Below the pieces are notes generated by a model, which did not search any database, was not told the origin of the DNA, and saw nothing but the letters and a program-made list of their open reading frames with translations. Positions 1-9,050 of a DNA stretch of 64,000 bases are shown here, piece after piece. A program made the translations under genes and the position numbers. The first letter of the stretch is position 1. The number at the start of each line of letters is the position of its first letter. This DNA is from Comamonas thiooxydans (GTDB lineage Bacteria > Pseudomonadota > Gammaproteobacteria > Burkholderiales > Burkholderiaceae_C): positions 1 through 64,000 of the forward strand of contig NZ_BBVD01000013.1 in assembly GCF_000964545.1 (NCBI RefSeq), in the 5' to 3' direction.

Positions 1-9
1 TGTGATAGC

Positions 10-83
10 GGCGCGATAGCAAAGCGGTTATGCCCCGGATTGCAAATCCGGTTAGACCAGTTCGACTCTGGTTCGCGCCTCCA
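10..83 (+). tRNA. tRNA-Cys (anticodon GCA)
   Basis: The acceptor arms GGCGCGA (10-16) and TCGCGCC (73-79) pair perfectly, followed by discriminator T80 and an encoded CCA (81-83). The anticodon stem CCGGA/TCCGG (35-39/47-51) encloses loop TTGCAAA, so the anticodon is GCA at 42-44. The T arm contains the usual GTTCGA-type loop. A U discriminator is typical of tRNA-Cys. Confidence 0.96.
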
Positions 84-96
84 AACTTGTGGCACA

Positions 97-128
97 AGCC
101 CTGCAGATGAAAGTCTGCAGGGCTTTTT
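97..128 (+). terminator. Rho-independent terminator after tRNA-Cys
   Basis: Perfect 11-bp stem AGCCCTGCAGA / TCTGCAGGGCT (97-107 and 114-124) with a 6-nt loop, running into TTTTT. It lies 13 nt after the tRNA CCA end. Confidence 0.9.
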
Positions 129-236
129 GCTTTGTGCGCCTGGTATCTGAATACGCCGCAAATCCTGAAGGTGGGCGCCGCATCTGCATCGCCCTATGCA
201 ACTCAGGCCTGCTGCAGGCCATGTCCTTTCGCTATG

Positions 237-262
237 CAAAAGCCCAGGGCAACGCCCTGGGC
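237..262 (-). terminator. Rho-independent terminator of metE
   Basis: Read on the minus strand, GCCCAGGGC / GCCCTGGGC (262-254 and 250-242) forms a 9-bp stem with a 3-nt loop followed by TTTT. It sits about 30 nt beyond the metE stop codon. Confidence 0.75.
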
Positions 263-293
263 GAGTCGGAGAAGACGGGAGCGATGCCCGCGT

Positions 294-2615
294 TCAGGCG
301 GGCTCGGCCAGTTTCACGCTCTGACGCAATGTCTTGGCGGCTTCGACCATATGTTGCAGCGCCGGAATCACTTCGGCCCACTGACGTGTCTTGAGACCGC
401 AGTCAGGGTTGACCCAAAGGCGTTCCGTGGGAATGCGTTTTGCAGCTTTTTGCATGAGCTCCACGATGCCTGCCTTGGTGGGAATATTGGGAGAGTGGAT
501 GTCATAGACGCCCGGACCGATCTCATTGGGGTAATCGAAGTGCTCGAAGGCCTCCAGCAACTCCATGTCCGAGCGCGAAGTCTCTATGGTGATCACATCG
601 GCGTCCATGGCTGCAATCGAAGCAATGATGTCGTTGAACTCCGAATAGCACATATGGGTGTGAATCTGGGTTTCATCGGCAACGCCATTGGCGCTGATGC
701 GGAAGGACTCCACGGCCCAGTGCAGATATTCCTTCCATTGTGATTTGCGCAATGGCAAGCCCTCGCGCAATGCAGCCTCGTCGATCTGGATCACGCGCAC
801 GCCGGCTCTTTCCAGATCCAGCACTTCCGCGCGAATCGCCAGAGCCAGCTGATAGCAGGATGTGGCGCGCGGCTGGTCATCGCGCACGAATGACCAGTTC
901 AGGATGGTGACCGGGCCTGTCAGCATGCCTTTCATGGGTTTGCGGGTCAAGGACTGGGCGTACTGGATCCATTCCGTCGTCATCGCCTTGGGGCGGCTGA
1001 TGTCGCCGAACAGAATGGGCGGCTTGACGCAGCGTGAGCCATAGGACTGCACCCAGCCGAACTGGCTGAAGGCATAGCCGTCGAGTTGCTCGCCAAAATA
1101 TTCGACCATATCGTTGCGCTCGGCCTCGCCATGTACCAGAACGTCCAGCCCCAGAGCTTCCTGCTCTTGCACGCAGCGTTCGATCTCGGCGCGCATGGCG
1201 CCTTGGTAGCGGGCGAAATCCAGGTGACCGGCCTTGAATTCGCTGCGTGCCTGGCGGATCTCTGCCGTCTGTGGGAAAGAGCCGATAGTGGTGGTCGGGA
1301 AGACTGGCAGCTTGAGCAAGCGGGCTTGCTTGGGGGCGCGTGCTTCATAGCTGCTCTGGCGCTGGCCCAGCCCGGCGCTGATCTGCTTGACCGCAGCTTG
1401 CACCACGGGGTTGTGGACGCGAGGCGATGTGCGGCGTGCAGCCAGAGCTGAAGCGTTGTCGGCCAGTTCGGCCTTGACGCAATCTCGGCCATGGCGCAAA
1501 GCCTTGCCCAGCACGCGCAGCTCATCCAGTTTCTGCAGAGCATAGGCCAGCCAGGATTTGATGTCGGCATCCAGCTTTTGTTCGCTGTTCAGATCCACGG
1601 GTACATGCAGCAAGGAGCAGGATGGCGCAATCCAGAGACGGTCGCCCAGGCGCTCTGCCAGCGGCTCCACCCAGTCCAGCACGGCAGCCAGATCGGTTTT
1701 CCAGATATTGCGGCCGTTGATCACGCCCAGCGACAGTACCTTGTGCGCGGGCAGCAGCCCCAGCAGCTGTTGCACATCGTCCTGGCCGTTGATGGCATCG
1801 ATGTGCAGGCCGGCTACGGGCAGGTTTGCTGCCAGATATTTGTTTTCGGCCAACTGGCCGAAATAGGTCGCCAGCAGCAGCTTGACCCTGCAGCTCTTGA
1901 GGTGGTGGTAAGCAGTGTTGAACGCATGTTGCCAGTCGGCATCGAGTTCGGTGACCAGGATGGGTTCGTCAATCTGTACCCATTCCACACCCTGGGTCGC
2001 CAGCGCATCCAGTAGTTGCGCATAGACGGGCAGCAGCCGCTGCAGCAGCTCTAGCTTGCTGGCGCCGTCCTTGGCCTTGCCCAGCGCCAGATAGGTGACG
2101 GGGCCTATGAGGACGGGCTTGGCCTGTATGCCTTGTGTCCTGGCTTCGGCCAGTTGTTCCAGCAGGCGCGATGCATCGAGCTTGAATTCGGTGGTCGAGC
2201 TGAACTCGGGCACGATGTAGTGGTAGTTGGTGTCAAACCATTTGGTCATCTCGCCCGCGGCGACGCCAGCGCAGCAGTGGGTGTGGCCGGTGCTACGGGA
2301 TTCGGTTGTGACCGCCGAACGGCCACGGGCCACGCGAAAGTAGTTGTCCAGTGCATCGCCTTCGAAGTCTTGCACCCGTTCGGGCAGATTGCCCAGCGTA
2401 AAGCTCATGTCCAGTACTTGGTCGTAGAACGCGAAGTCACCCACGGGCACCAAGTCCAGCTCTTGCTGCGCGGTCCAGTGGCGTTGGCGCAGCTCGGCGC
2501 CCAGCGCCTTGAGCGCATCGCGCGAGGATTCACCTCTCCAGTAGGACTCCAGCGCGAACTTCAGTTCGCGCTTTGCGCCGATGCGAGGAAAGCCCAGGTT
2601 GTGAATAGTCGTCAT
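294..2615 (-). CDS. metE: Cobalamin-independent methionine synthase MetE
   Basis: 5-methyltetrahydropteroyltriglutamate-homocysteine methyltransferase makes methionine from homocysteine without B12, in the cytoplasm. The protein is 773 aa, the usual MetE length. It begins MTTIHNLGFPRIGAKRELK, the conserved N-terminal folate-domain opening. The C-terminal half carries the zinc-binding set: HTHMC (His and Cys) and the final Cys in NPDCGLKTR. The reading frame is open for 42 codons upstream of 2615, but family alignment puts the start at ATG 2615. Divergent from metR with a MetR box between them, so activation by MetR with homocysteine is expected. A terminator lies just downstream. Confidence 0.97.
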   Translation of the reverse strand: MTTIHNLGFPRIGAKRELKFALESYWRGESSRDALKALGAELRQRHWTAQQELDLVPVGDFAFYDQVLDMSFTLGNLPERVQDFEGDALDNYFRVARGRSAVTTESRSTGHTHCCAGVAAGEMTKWFDTNYHYIVPEFSSTTEFKLDASRLLEQLAEARTQGIQAKPVLIGPVTYLALGKAKDGASKLELLQRLLPVYAQLLDALATQGVEWVQIDEPILVTELDADWQHAFNTAYHHLKSCRVKLLLATYFGQLAENKYLAANLPVAGLHIDAINGQDDVQQLLGLLPAHKVLSLGVINGRNIWKTDLAAVLDWVEPLAERLGDRLWIAPSCSLLHVPVDLNSEQKLDADIKSWLAYALQKLDELRVLGKALRHGRDCVKAELADNASALAARRTSPRVHNPVVQAAVKQISAGLGQRQSSYEARAPKQARLLKLPVFPTTTIGSFPQTAEIRQARSEFKAGHLDFARYQGAMRAEIERCVQEQEALGLDVLVHGEAERNDMVEYFGEQLDGYAFSQFGWVQSYGSRCVKPPILFGDISRPKAMTTEWIQYAQSLTRKPMKGMLTGPVTILNWSFVRDDQPRATSCYQLALAIRAEVLDLERAGVRVIQIDEAALREGLPLRKSQWKEYLHWAVESFRISANGVADETQIHTHMCYSEFNDIIASIAAMDADVITIETSRSDMELLEAFEHFDYPNEIGPGVYDIHSPNIPTKAGIVELMQKAAKRIPTERLWVNPDCGLKTRQWAEVIPALQHMVEAAKTLRQSVKLAEPA

Positions 2616-2727
2616 GCAGAAATCCAGTCTTGTGATCTTCGGCCCATGGCCAGAGTGGCTTGGGTCAGCGGACTGGATGTTCCTGGAATCGATGCATGAA
2701 GTAAAATGGTTGTTTCTCATGTATCCA

Positions 2728-2740
2728 TGAATTGTGTTCA
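2728..2740. promoter_or_regulatory. MetR binding box
   Basis: TGAATTGTGTTCA is an exact match to the MetR consensus TGAA-N5-TTCA. It lies 113 bp from the metE start and 4 nt before the metR ATG, so it could serve both metE activation and metR autoregulation. Confidence 0.75.
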
Positions 2741-2743
2741 CAG

Positions 2744-3667
2744 ATGATTGAGCGTATCCATCTCGCCATAGTGCAAGAGGTTGAAAAACAAGGCTCTTTG
2801 ACTGCGGCAGCTGATGTGCTGTGCGTCACCCAGTCCGCCCTGAGCCACAGCATGAGAAAGCTGGAAGCCCAACTCGGCACCGATGTCTGGTTGCGTGAAG
2901 GGCGCAGCCTGCGCCTGACGCAGGCGGGTCAATACCTGCTGGCAGTGGCCAACCGCGTGCTGCCTCAGCTGGATCTGGCCGAGTCGCGTTTGCAGCAATT
3001 TGCTCTGGGAGAGCGCGGCAGCTTGCGCATCGGCATGGAATGTCATCCCTGCTACCAGTGGCTGCTGAAAATCGTCTCCCCATATCTGGCCGCCTGGCCC
3101 GACGTGGATGTGGACGTGAAGCAGAAGTTTCAGTTTGGCGGTATCGGTGCGCTGTTCGGCTATGAGATCGACATGCTGGTTACGCCCGATCCGCTGTTCA
3201 AGCCGGGTTTGCACTTCGAGCCCGTCTTTGACTATGAGCAGGTGCTGGTCGTGGCTGCGGATCACGCCTTGGCCCAGGTCGACCATGTCAAGCCCGATGA
3301 TCTGTCTCGCGAGGTGCTGATTACCTATCCCGTGGCCGTAGACCGGCTTGATATCTATACCCAGTTTTTGCTGCCCAAAGGCATTGCGCCCAGGCGCCAT
3401 AAGACCATAGAGACCACCGACATCATGATGCAGATGGTCGCCAGCGGCCGGGGTGTCGCGGCCCTGCCGCGCTGGCTGGCTCTGGAATATGCCGAAAAGA
3501 TGGCAGTCGTACCCGTGAAGCTGGGCAGCAAGGGCATAGCCAAGCAAATCTACCTCGGCGCGCGCGAGGCAGAGTTGCATACCGACTATCTGCAGGCCTT
3601 TATTGCGCTGGCACGAGCACCTGGTCTGGCTCTGCCGGCTGCCGCATCCGCGCAGGACGACTCTTGA
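2744..3667 (+). CDS. metR: LysR-type regulator MetR
   Basis: LysR-family activator of methionine biosynthesis, 307 aa from ATG 2744. The N-terminal winged HTH (residues about 2-60) shows the family pattern GSLTAAADVLCVTQSALSHS, followed by an effector-binding domain for homocysteine. The frame could start at TTG 2732, but that codon lies inside the MetR box and ATG 2744 fits MIERIHL, the usual MetR beginning. The assignment rests on the LysR fold plus divergence from metE and the perfect operator. Confidence 0.93.
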   Translation: MIERIHLAIVQEVEKQGSLTAAADVLCVTQSALSHSMRKLEAQLGTDVWLREGRSLRLTQAGQYLLAVANRVLPQLDLAESRLQQFALGERGSLRIGMECHPCYQWLLKIVSPYLAAWPDVDVDVKQKFQFGGIGALFGYEIDMLVTPDPLFKPGLHFEPVFDYEQVLVVAADHALAQVDHVKPDDLSREVLITYPVAVDRLDIYTQFLLPKGIAPRRHKTIETTDIMMQMVASGRGVAALPRWLALEYAEKMAVVPVKLGSKGIAKQIYLGAREAELHTDYLQAFIALARAPGLALPAAASAQDDS

Positions 3668-3709
3668 GAAGAGCGGCAGCCGACGGCTGAATAAGCAATA
3701 GCGGCTGAC

Positions 3710-4927
3710 TCACATGTTGATGGCCGTCATGCCCGGTGCGGATGCACGGTCGGCTTGCCGTCCGGCTTGCACGCCCCACAGCCACATGGCACCGCCCGCC
3801 AGTAGCGTCAGCACAAACGATTGCTGTGCGCCCCAGTGGTCGATCAGCCAGCCGGCAGCGGCAGCGCCCAGGGCCACACCGCTGGCGAGGCCAGTCAGCA
3901 GCCAGGTCATGCCCTCGGTCAGTCGGTTTGCTTGTACCTGCTGCTCCACCAGACTCATGGCCACGGTAATCGTCGGGCCAAAGGTAATGCCTGCCAGCAG
4001 CACGGCCAGCGTCAGTGCGGTCAGATTGCTGGCCAGCAACAGGGGCAGGGCGGAGATGGCGACCGATGCCCCGACCCAGACGATCTGGCGGCTGAGCGGC
4101 ATCTGCAGGCGCAGCGTGCCAAACAGCAAGCCCATGGCGCAGGAGCCCAGCGCATAGAAGGACAGCACCACACTGGCCATGCCGGGCTGGCCCTGAGCCG
4201 TGGCGAAGGCTACGCTGGCCACATCGATCACGCCCACGATGACGCCTTGTGCCAGCATGAACAGCGCCAGCGTGCGCACCACGGGCTGGCGCAGCATCGA
4301 CGAAGCCCTGCCTTTTTCCGAGCTGGTATGGGGGCTGACAGGTGGTTCGGTACGGCGTTGCACCACAAACAGGCCTACGCCGATGATGAGGAACAGCGCT
4401 GCTGCCAGCGGACCGGCCTCAGGGAATAGCAGCATGCTCAGGCCCACCGATAGCGGCGGGCCGACGATAAAGGCCAGATCGTCGAGCACGCCTTCCAGTG
4501 CAAACGCGGTCTGCAACTGAGGCGTTCCACTGTAGATCGCTGTCCAGCGGGCGCGGACCATGGCCGGCATGCTGGGCAGACTGCCGACGGCAGCGGCCAG
4601 TGCCAGCAGCAGCCAGTCCGGCCCCTGCCAGTGGGCGCAGGCCAGCAAGGCCAGCATCGACAGCGCACTGCTGGCGGCCGCAAACGGCAGCACCCTGAAC
4701 TGGCCGTAACGGTCAACCAGCGCCGAGATGCGCGGTGCCAGAACGGCAATCGACAGCGCGAAACAGGCCGACACCATGCCTGCCAGCGTATAGGCGCCGC
4801 GCTGCTGCGACAGCATGGTGATCAAGCCAATCCCCGTCATCGACAGCGGCAGCCGCGCCAGCAGCCCGGCCAGCACAAAGCCCGTGCTGCCCGGCGCCGT
4901 AAACAGCTTACGGTAAGCATTCAACAT
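3710..4927 (-). CDS. MFS transporter, drug-efflux-like
   Basis: A 405-aa inner-membrane protein with about 12 hydrophobic segments and an MFS loop 2-3 signature (APRISALVDRYGQFRVLP). Substrate cannot be read from the sequence. The gene is divergent from a TetR regulator and one CATAC-N5-GTATG operator lies 26 bp upstream of its start. This is the standard layout for an efflux pump induced by its substrate. It ends about 40 nt from metR on the other strand. Confidence 0.85.
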   Translation of the reverse strand: MLNAYRKLFTAPGSTGFVLAGLLARLPLSMTGIGLITMLSQQRGAYTLAGMVSACFALSIAVLAPRISALVDRYGQFRVLPFAAASSALSMLALLACAHWQGPDWLLLALAAAVGSLPSMPAMVRARWTAIYSGTPQLQTAFALEGVLDDLAFIVGPPLSVGLSMLLFPEAGPLAAALFLIIGVGLFVVQRRTEPPVSPHTSSEKGRASSMLRQPVVRTLALFMLAQGVIVGVIDVASVAFATAQGQPGMASVVLSFYALGSCAMGLLFGTLRLQMPLSRQIVWVGASVAISALPLLLASNLTALTLAVLLAGITFGPTITVAMSLVEQQVQANRLTEGMTWLLTGLASGVALGAAAAGWLIDHWGAQQSFVLTLLAGGAMWLWGVQAGRQADRASAPGMTAINM

Positions 4928-4952
4928 GGAAACCCTTGAATAGATTCACTTG

Positions 4953-4967
4953 CATACATCGTGTATG
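4953..4967. promoter_or_regulatory. TetR operator 1 (CATAC-N5-GTATG)
   Basis: CATACATCGTGTATG, extended to a 7-bp-arm perfect palindrome GCATACA-tcg-TGTATGC at 4952-4968. It lies 26 bp before the MFS start, where bound repressor would block its promoter. Confidence 0.7.
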
Positions 4968-5010
4968 CGAGTGACATTCTAGGAGCTTGGGATGTAGCGC
5001 GTATGATTGG

Positions 5011-5025
5011 CATACGCTTTGTATG
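5011..5025. promoter_or_regulatory. TetR operator 2 (CATAC-N5-GTATG)
   Basis: CATACGCTTTGTATG has the same half-sites and spacing as operator 1, 58 bp away and 23 bp before the tetR-type start. An extra GTATG at 5001-5005 pairs with CATAC 5011-5015, giving overlapping dyads. Confidence 0.65.
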
Positions 5026-5047
5026 TGAATATTGCCGGGAGTTCGCA

Positions 5048-5644
5048 GTGACCCAAGTTCGCCAGAGTCGTGCCAGCATGATCGAAGCCACGCGGGCCAA
5101 GCTGATCAGTGCTGCGCGCAGCGCTTTCGCCCAGCATGGCTACGCCCAGGCCGCCATGGACGAGTTGACTGCGCAGGCCGGTTTGACGCGCGGCGCGCTC
5201 TATCACCACTTTGGTGGCAAGCCCGGCCTGCTAGCTGCCGTGGTGGCCCAGATGGATGAAGAAATGGACCAGCGGCTGGAGCTAGTGCTGCGGGGCCATG
5301 ACAATCCATGGGAAGGCTTTCTGGCCTATTGCCGCGCCTATCTGGCCATGGCGCAGGAGGCTGAAATTCGCCGCATTGTGTTGCAGGATGCACGCTCCGT
5401 GCTCACCGGCACCGACCAGGGGCAGCAGCACCAGCAATGCATTGCTTTTATCGCCGGTTTTTTGCAGCAGCTCATCGACGAGGGCGTCATCGTGAACGCC
5501 AGTGCACCGGCGCTGGCAAGGTTGCTCAACGGCTGCCTGATCGAAGCGGCTTTCTGGATTGCCGAGGAGGGCGCTCCACCCGAGCGCCTGAACGAGGCCT
5601 TGCAGGCGCTGGATTTGATGCTGCAAGGCTGGAAGGCGGCCTGA
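5048..5644 (+). CDS. TetR-family transcriptional regulator
   Basis: A 198-aa repressor-type protein from GTG 5048, preceded by CGGGAG at about 6 nt. The N-terminal TetR HTH is clear (AFAQHGYAQAAMDELTAQAG then LTRGALYHHFGGKPGLL). The C-terminal ligand domain is generic. An in-frame upstream extension to 4961 would run through both operators, so the GTG is preferred. It probably represses itself and the divergent MFS pump. Confidence 0.88.
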   Translation: MTQVRQSRASMIEATRAKLISAARSAFAQHGYAQAAMDELTAQAGLTRGALYHHFGGKPGLLAAVVAQMDEEMDQRLELVLRGHDNPWEGFLAYCRAYLAMAQEAEIRRIVLQDARSVLTGTDQGQQHQQCIAFIAGFLQQLIDEGVIVNASAPALARLLNGCLIEAAFWIAEEGAPPERLNEALQALDLMLQGWKAA

Positions 5645-5884
5645 GCCATTGCCAGAGCCGTGCTGCAGCCATGCCTGCTGTGCTTTGCCTGCAGTAGCCA
5701 GAATGAGGATCGTCTTGACTGCCAGGGTATTCTCGAGCTGAGGACATCAGCGATTTTGTGCAAGCGAACAATCCGGAATGTGCAAAGAGTCCGGGCTCGG
5801 AGGCTTTACCGGGACCGGCGACCGGCTGCATTCGAGTCGTCCGAGGTCTTCAGCGCGCTTCCGCGATCACGCTGATGCAGCAAC

Positions 5885-6487
5885 TCAGGTCGGCAGGTAA
5901 GGCGAGATATTGGCGATGGCCCGGGCCATATAGACATCTTTTTCACCCACAGGGGCGACATAATGCAATGCACTCCTGGCGGCCTCGATCCCCTCGACAC
6001 GGGCAATAAGCCAGGCGGCAAGGTATTGCGCTGCCAGGCAACCTCCAGCGGTAGCCACATTGCCGTTTGCGAAGAATGGCTGCTCCAGTACGCGAATGCC
6101 AGCCTCTTCAACCCAGGGCCTGGTGGTCAGGTCGGTACACGCCATCACGCCATCCAGCAAGCCGAGCTTGGCCAGTATCAGCGTGCCGGAGCACTGTGCA
6201 GCAATCAGTTGCCGTGAAGGGCCCAGCCTGAGTCTCGACATGAGGTCGGCATTGCGCGCGACCTCACGCGTTTGCATTCCACTGCCCACGATGACCGCAT
6301 CTGCAGCGCCCGCATCCTCCAGAGTGGCCTGGGCTTCGATGACCACTCCGTTCATTGACCTGACGCGTGCGCTCGGGCAGGCAATCGACACTCGCCAACC
6401 GGGTCGCTTGATGCGGTTGAGTATGCCTAGAGAAATGAGTGAGTCGAGCTCGTTAAAGCCTTCGAAAGTCAGGATTGCGATATGCAT
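5885..6487 (-). CDS. DJ-1/PfpI family protein (glutamine amidotransferase-like)
   Basis: A 200-aa protein starting MHIAILTFEGFNELDS. The nucleophile-elbow cysteine is present in AAQCSGTLIL and a GG motif (TAGGCLAAQY) follows. The DJ-1/PfpI superfamily includes isonitrile hydratases, glyoxalases and chaperones, so the function is not defined. It has no clear Shine-Dalgarno; a TTG at 6517 is an alternative start. Divergent from the MocR-type regulator, which probably controls it. Confidence 0.8.
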   Translation of the reverse strand: MHIAILTFEGFNELDSLISLGILNRIKRPGWRVSIACPSARVRSMNGVVIEAQATLEDAGAADAVIVGSGMQTREVARNADLMSRLRLGPSRQLIAAQCSGTLILAKLGLLDGVMACTDLTTRPWVEEAGIRVLEQPFFANGNVATAGGCLAAQYLAAWLIARVEGIEAARSALHYVAPVGEKDVYMARAIANISPYLPT

Positions 6488-6577
6488 TGGGAGGTTCCGG
6501 ATGTGAACTTGTAGCAATGGTCATGCTAGAGATGAGATCCAATACGTTCAAATAATTGTCATGGATACAGGTTCTAT

Positions 6578-7915
6578 ATGCCGATTGCCCGATACAAGCA
6601 GCTGGTGGACCAGCTAGCCTCGGAAATTCGCGAAGGCCGGCTGGCACCGGGCACACGCCTGCCCACCCACCGGCAACTGGCATCCCGGGAGGGACTGGCC
6701 CTGGTCACGGCGACTCGTGTCTATGCCGAACTGCAGGCCATGGGCCTGGTCAGCGGCGAGACGGGGCGAGGAACTTTTGTGCGCGAAACAGCGCTGCCAC
6801 GTGGCCTCGGTATCGACCAGCATGCCGCTGCGATAGGCATGCTGGACCTGAACTTCAACGCTCCTGCTCTTCCTGGTCAAGCCGAGTTGCTGCGCTCTGC
6901 ATTGCGTCAACTTGCCGCCAGCGGAGATTTGGAGGCACTGCTGCGCTATCAGCCGCACGGAGGCCGGGCCCATGAGCGAGCTGCTATCGCCCTATACCTT
7001 GAAAACCGTAGGCTGACGGTTCCTGCCGAACAGGTGCTTATCGTGGATGGAGCGCAGCATGGGCTCGCAAGCACGGCCATGGCATTGCTGCAACCGGGCG
7101 ATGTAGTGGCTGTTGATGCTTTGAGTTACCCGGGCTTCAAGGTGCTGGCGCAACAGCTGAGGCTTGAGCTGATTGCCATTCCGGCAGCTGGTTCGGGGCC
7201 GGACCTCGATGCGCTGGAGCAGCTGTGCCGACGCCGCAAGGTGCGCGCGGTCTATGCAATGCCGACTCTCCATAACCCGCTTGGATGGGTGATGAGCATC
7301 AACCGACGTCATGCATTTGCAGCGTTGATCCGTCGCCATGGCCTGTTGCTGATCGAAGATGCCGCGTATGCGTTTCTTGCTCGGGACGCTCCACCGCCCA
7401 TGGCCGCACTGCTGCCTGAGTCCACGGTATATGTCTCAGGCTTTTCCAAGAGTGTCGCCACGGGTTTGCGGGTGGGCTTTGTGGCTGCGCCGGCAGCCTG
7501 GATATCTCGGATAGAACGAGCTATCCGTGCAACGACCTGGAACACCCCCGGCGTCATGACCGCCATGGTTGTGAATTGGCTGAGAGACGGGACGGTTGCC
7601 AGGCTGGAAGCTCAGAAGCGAGAGGACGCCCAGATGCGTCAGAAACAGGTGACGCGGGTCTTCAAGGGGCTGCCCTGTATGCGCCACCCCAGTTCGTATT
7701 TTGTCTGGCTCCCCATGCCTGACGACCTGAGGGCTGATCAGGTCGCGATGGTGTTGCAGACGGCAGGAATTTCCGTGTCAACGGCCGAACCCTTCGTCAC
7801 TGGCGTGCAAGTGCCGCAAGCACTGCGGCTGGCCTTGGGTTCGGTGCCGCTCGAAAAACTTCGGCATGCCTTGATGCGAGTCAGGCTGGTGCTGGATGGA
7901 GCCACGCTGCACTAG
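6578..7915 (+). CDS. MocR/PdxR-type GntR regulator with aminotransferase domain
   Basis: A 445-aa fusion regulator. Residues 1-70 are a GntR winged HTH (RLAPGTRLPTHRQLASREG). Residues about 90-440 are a fold-type I aminotransferase-like domain with the PLP signatures YAMPTLHNPLGW, LIEDAAYAF and SGFSKSVATGLRVGF, where the Lys would bind PLP. MocR proteins use PLP or an amine as effector and normally regulate a divergent gene, here the DJ-1/PfpI protein. The target metabolite is unknown. Confidence 0.9.
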   Translation: MPIARYKQLVDQLASEIREGRLAPGTRLPTHRQLASREGLALVTATRVYAELQAMGLVSGETGRGTFVRETALPRGLGIDQHAAAIGMLDLNFNAPALPGQAELLRSALRQLAASGDLEALLRYQPHGGRAHERAAIALYLENRRLTVPAEQVLIVDGAQHGLASTAMALLQPGDVVAVDALSYPGFKVLAQQLRLELIAIPAAGSGPDLDALEQLCRRRKVRAVYAMPTLHNPLGWVMSINRRHAFAALIRRHGLLLIEDAAYAFLARDAPPPMAALLPESTVYVSGFSKSVATGLRVGFVAAPAAWISRIERAIRATTWNTPGVMTAMVVNWLRDGTVARLEAQKREDAQMRQKQVTRVFKGLPCMRHPSSYFVWLPMPDDLRADQVAMVLQTAGISVSTAEPFVTGVQVPQALRLALGSVPLEKLRHALMRVRLVLDGATLH

Positions 7916-8060
7916 AGGATCTCTCTGCGCAACCGGTTTCGAGGCCGTAGCCAGGGTAGTGAATGCTGCCGGCCATGGTCACACCGACCTGAAAACATGG
8001 CGTGCGGCGCCTGATGTATCAAGGTTGCACGCGATTCAGGCGCAGGGTCCGGAGACCGGA

Positions 8061-8921
8061 TTACTGGTACTTTTGCTCCAGACCATCCCAGAAATCCTTG
8101 TTCACCAGCCGCTGGCGCTCAAGGAAAGGTGCGACGATGGCGGGGTCTTCATCGACCTTGTGATCGTCGCGCAGCAGGGTCAGGCACTTTTGCATGCCGG
8201 CCACAGCGCCTTGAAGTGCGGCATTGGCGTAGAGCACAAAGCCATAGCCCAGCTCGCCCAGTTCGTCGGCGTTGAAGATGGGGGTCTTGCCACCGATGAC
8301 CATATTCATGAGCTGTGGGGCTTGCAGGCGCTGCGGCAGGGTGCGCACTTCTTCGGCCTGGGTGACGGCCTCGACAAACAGGATGTCGGCGCCGGCTTCC
8401 TGAAACTGCTGGGCACGCTCGATGGCGGCTTCGAAGCCGTGGACGGCGGCCGCGTCGGTACGAGCCATGATGAGAGTGCCGCTGTCGCGGCGCGCATCGA
8501 CGGCGGCCTTGATCTTGCCCAGCATTTCGCCGGTTTCGATCACGGCCTTGCCATTGAAGTGGCCGCAGCGCTTGGGGCTGACCTGGTCCTCGAGCTGAAT
8601 GCAGTCGGCGCCGGCACGCTCCAGAGTGCGCACGGCGTGGTAGGTGTTGACGGCGTTGCCGAAGCCGGTGTCGGCATCGACCAGCAGCGGCACTTCCACG
8701 GCGTCGCGGATGCGGGCCGTATGGTCGGCGATATCGCTGAGACCCATGAAACCCTGGTCGGGCATGCCGAACCACATATTGGTCACGCCGGCACCGGTCA
8801 CATAGATGGCTTCAAAGCCCAGATCGGCGATCAGCCGCGCCGACATGGCGTTGAATGCACCGGGCACGATGACGCCGCGGCGGGCATCGGCCAGGGCTTT
8901 GAGTTGTTGTTTGGGGTTCAT
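8061..8921 (-). CDS. Isocitrate lyase/PEP mutase superfamily enzyme (PrpB-like C-C lyase candidate)
   Basis: A 286-aa cytoplasmic TIM-barrel enzyme. The superfamily signature is intact: VDADTGFGN (Mg-binding Asp), LEDQVSPKRCGH with the catalytic Cys of lyases, and IMARTDA. The KRCGH loop points to a carbon-carbon lyase (2-methylisocitrate, dimethylmalate or isocitrate type) rather than a mutase. It is the last gene of a leftward operon behind two Bug receptors under a sigma-54 promoter facing PrpR. Because the methylcitrate operon at 14.5-20.7 kb has no prpB, this could supply 2-methylisocitrate lyase. Divergence from enterobacterial PrpB makes a 2,3-dimethylmalate-type lyase or oxaloacetate decarboxylase equally possible. 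Confidence 0.75.
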   Translation of the reverse strand: MNPKQQLKALADARRGVIVPGAFNAMSARLIADLGFEAIYVTGAGVTNMWFGMPDQGFMGLSDIADHTARIRDAVEVPLLVDADTGFGNAVNTYHAVRTLERAGADCIQLEDQVSPKRCGHFNGKAVIETGEMLGKIKAAVDARRDSGTLIMARTDAAAVHGFEAAIERAQQFQEAGADILFVEAVTQAEEVRTLPQRLQAPQLMNMVIGGKTPIFNADELGELGYGFVLYANAALQGAVAGMQKCLTLLRDDHKVDEDPAIVAPFLERQRLVNKDFWDGLEQKYQ

Positions 8922-9050
8922 GGGATTTCTTGATAAAAAAGACTCTGATGCTTATCTGCCCTGCGCGGCCGGCTGTCAGCCTTGACGAGGCAGGGCGCTG
9001 CCTGGCAGCAGCTGCCCCGCGCCCAAGGCTGCGAAGCGGCTCGGGGGGAA

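Noticed and set aside
2616..2741. N-terminal extension of MetE by 42 residues
   Set aside because: It does not resemble any MetE and would overlap the MetR box and promoter region; ATG 2615 gives the conserved N-terminus.
8061..8921. Naming the lyase prpB
   Set aside because: Superfamily and context are suggestive, but the sequence is not clearly closer to PrpB than to other lyases of the fold.
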